From: Caldifarciminota bacterium
GTDB taxonomy: Bacteria; Hydrothermota; UBA3073; NMUJ01
DNA length: 16,731 bases
Assembly: GCA_021158725.1 (NCBI GenBank)
Contig: JAGGUB010000101.1
Location: 1-16,731, forward strand
Direction of reading: 5' to 3'
The notes beneath the pieces are model-generated. The model was not told the DNA's origin, did no database searches, and saw nothing but the letters and a program-made list of their open reading frames with translations. Below are positions 15,299 through 16,731 of the stretch, one piece after another. Both the position numbers and the translations under genes were made by a program. How positions within the stretch are numbered: position 1 is the first letter of the stretch; each line of letters begins with the position of its first letter.

Positions 15299-15534
15299 GT
15301 GGATTTGGGTTTGACGAAGATGGCGAATTCAGGGCATAGGTATTCACATAGGTGACATCCGATACAGTTATCGGGTGATTTCACACGTGGTGGATGGTAG
15401 CCAAGCTTGTTGAAATGGTCCGCAAACTCGAGCACATTACGGGGACAGAACTCGATACAGTTACCGCAGCCTTTGCAACGTGGTTCGATGATCACTATAT
15501 CCCATTGTTTCTTGGTGGTTGTTTCCTTGGCCAT
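15295..15534 (-). CDS. Dicluster 4Fe-4S ferredoxin (2-oxoacid oxidoreductase delta-like)
   Basis: A 79-residue protein with two classic cluster motifs: Cys20, 23, 26, 30 (CKGCGNCIEFCP) and Cys57, 60, 63, 67 (CIGCHLCEYLCP). The spacing between them, with FNKLGYHPPRV, resembles the delta (ferredoxin) subunit of 2-oxoglutarate or related 2-oxoacid:ferredoxin oxidoreductases. In such operons it is followed by alpha and beta subunits; here purH follows instead, by ATGA overlap. It may be an orphan subunit, a free electron carrier, or a cluster member separated by rearrangement. A Shine-Dalgarno AGGGGG lies 4 bases before the ATG, partly on the stop codon of the upstream gene. Confidence 0.88.
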   Translation of the reverse strand: MAKETTTKKQWDIVIIEPRCKGCGNCIEFCPRNVLEFADHFNKLGYHPPRVKSPDNCIGCHLCEYLCPEFAIFVKPKST

Positions 15535-15538
15535 GGTA

Positions 15539-15544
15539 CCCCCT
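15539..15544 (-). promoter_or_regulatory. Shine-Dalgarno for the ferredoxin gene
   Basis: AGGGGG on the minus strand, 4 bases before ATG15534. It overlaps the TAG stop of the preceding gene, so re-initiation by ribosomes finishing that gene is possible. Confidence 0.6.
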
Positions 15545-16731
15545 AATATAAAAAGGTTAGCTTAAGGGTTTTGTTGAAATGTGTAGCGTGAACACGTACG
15601 AAATATATGCCAGCAGGTGCATCAAATGGTAAGCTACCAGTTGGGGTGGTTATCTGCCATGAGGTTAATCTTCTACCCATGATATCGTAAAGCTCACATC
15701 CCATAGGTAATAAGGTGGATGGTACCTTCCAGCTTATGGTATGGGGTGCGATAAATCTAAACTTTACATCAGTGGGTGATGTCTCAACATATGGTATGCT
15801 GGAGAATATTCTTATACCCCAACTGTGTAGGGTGCCGGTATCGCTACCGGCACAGTCTCTAACCATGAGCTGCCATTCGCCAGCTGAGTACTCGCTGATG
15901 AAATCTGATAGCGAGCCGGGGCCATCGGGGACGAGGTCGATACCGTACCAACCTACGAGGCTGTCGTTTGAGCCACCTGTTCGGTTATGTAGCATGACCG
16001 CAGTACCGGTGGGTGAACGTAGCTTCACCTGTAGGTCTGAAATGTACGTATGGGTTATACATACGTAGACGTTGATATCGTTGATGATGAGTGAATCCCC
16101 TATTGTGAGTGAGCTGGTTACCCAACCATCGTTATCGGGGATGTTGAGTTCAGGGTTACAGAAGTACTCGTACATGTTGAGTGGTGACAACACGAAATCG
16201 ATAACGGTATCGTGGTGGATGGTTATATTATCGAGTGTCACCCTGGCATAGCCGGTGCTGGTGACATGTAACCAATAAGTACCCTGGTAGAGTGTGGTGT
16301 GATAGTAACCTGTGCTTGCGTCAGTGTGTATACAGGTGGTATCGAGCAGGTCGGTTATCATGATAGTTGCATACAAAGGTGTGCTGTCGGGTGATAACAC
16401 ATGACCGGAGAGTGAGACAAGTTCGAACGGAAACATCTGTATGTTTAGCGGTACGAGTGAATCGAACCATACCTCCACATTGGGTATGACAGTTGTGTGG
16501 TAACCTGGTGCGGTAACCTCTATCGTGTAGATACCGTCTAATAGCATACGATGGTAATCGCCAACGAGTGGGTCAACCCATATGGGTTTGTTGAGCTCCA
16601 CGATGTTGAGCTCACACCCATCTATTGGTAGGCCGGTGGATGCATCGGTGATTAATCCCGTCAACCCCGTACCTGCACGCCAGATGATGTATAGCATGGA
16701 GTTTTTGTTGTCATTCCAGAGTTGTGGTAGG
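15543..16731 (-). CDS. Secreted peptidase-like protein, C-terminal part (5' partial)
   Basis: The frame is open through the right edge, so the protein begins outside; ATG16697 is an internal Met (numbering below counts from it). The N-terminal remnant LPQLWNDNKNSMLYII followed by GLTGLITDASTGLPIDG resembles the junction between an M14 zinc carboxypeptidase domain and its transthyretin-like domain, so an M14 peptidase is my best guess. Two carboxypeptidase-regulatory beta domains follow (about 11-90 and 93-171), then a proprotein-convertase P domain (about 178-298, IPDNDGWVTSSLTI to SWGIRIF). The end is a C-terminal domain (about 305-384) of type IX secretion or FlgD-like form, with LYDIMGRRL and PAGIYFVRV. 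No catalytic residues are in view. The ferredoxin gene follows after 8 bases. Confidence 0.8.
   Translation of the reverse strand, partial: LPQLWNDNKNSMLYIIWRAGTGLTGLITDASTGLPIDGCELNIVELNKPIWVDPLVGDYHRMLLDGIYTIEVTAPGYHTTVIPNVEVWFDSLVPLNIQMFPFELVSLSGHVLSPDSTPLYATIMITDLLDTTCIHTDASTGYYHTTLYQGTYWLHVTSTGYARVTLDNITIHHDTVIDFVLSPLNMYEYFCNPELNIPDNDGWVTSSLTIGDSLIINDINVYVCITHTYISDLQVKLRSPTGTAVMLHNRTGGSNDSLVGWYGIDLVPDGPGSLSDFISEYSAGEWQLMVRDCAGSDTGTLHSWGIRIFSSIPYVETSPTDVKFRFIAPHTISWKVPSTLLPMGCELYDIMGRRLTSWQITTPTGSLPFDAPAGIYFVRVHATHFNKTLKLTFLY

Overview
This window looks like chromosome from a Gram-negative-type (two-membrane) bacterium of an uncultured lineage. LPS-transport genes (lptC, an lptA/OstA-like gene, lptB) and a polysaccharide-export SLBB fragment imply an outer membrane. 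A secreted protein ends in carboxypeptidase-regulatory, proprotein-convertase P and T9SS-like C-terminal domains, a build common in FCB-group relatives and candidate phyla such as WOR-3 (Stahlbacteria), Hydrothermae and Cloacimonetes. The phylum is a guess; no rRNA or tRNA is present. I see no mobile elements, CRISPR arrays or RNA genes. The DNA is almost wholly coding: the only intergenic gap longer than about 15 bases is the 87-base stretch at 13748-13834.

Layout. (1) Plus strand, 1-5134: the tail of an SLBB export protein, then lptC, an lptA/OstA-like gene, lptB, a sigma-54 gene (rpoN), rseC-like and xseA, all abutting or overlapping. The lptC-lptA-lptB-rpoN order is the one known from proteobacteria. 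(2) At 5134/5135 this unit meets, stop codon to stop codon, a long minus-strand unit. Read in its direction of transcription (13747 down to 5135) it holds frr, uppS, cdsA, dxr, rseP, a YfcE-like phosphoesterase, a 31-codon membrane miniprotein, pyrG, map and a divergent ftsZ-family gene. A good sigma-70-like promoter and a perfect AGGAGG ribosome site precede frr. (3) Minus strand, 16731-13835: the 3' part of a secreted, probably M14-type peptidase, a dicluster ferredoxin and purH.

How the genes fit together. The frr unit joins undecaprenyl-diphosphate synthesis (UppS, fed by DXR of the MEP pathway), phospholipid precursor synthesis (CdsA, which consumes CTP), CTP supply (PyrG), membrane proteolysis (RseP), protein maturation and ribosome recycling (Map, Frr) and a tubulin/FtsZ-fold protein. 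The plus-strand unit handles LPS and polysaccharide export.

The most unusual items are: (a) a sigma-54 protein that stops just after the GKYVQTPRG/FF segment and so lacks the RpoN box that reads the -24 promoter element; (b) a full-length but divergent FtsZ with a degenerate G-box and a Ser in place of the first T7-loop catalytic Asp; (c) the membrane miniprotein coupled by overlap to both the phosphoesterase gene and pyrG; (d) a PurH with an altered loop after its Lys-His pair; and (e) a CTP synthase with an insertion of about 20 residues in its glutaminase domain.
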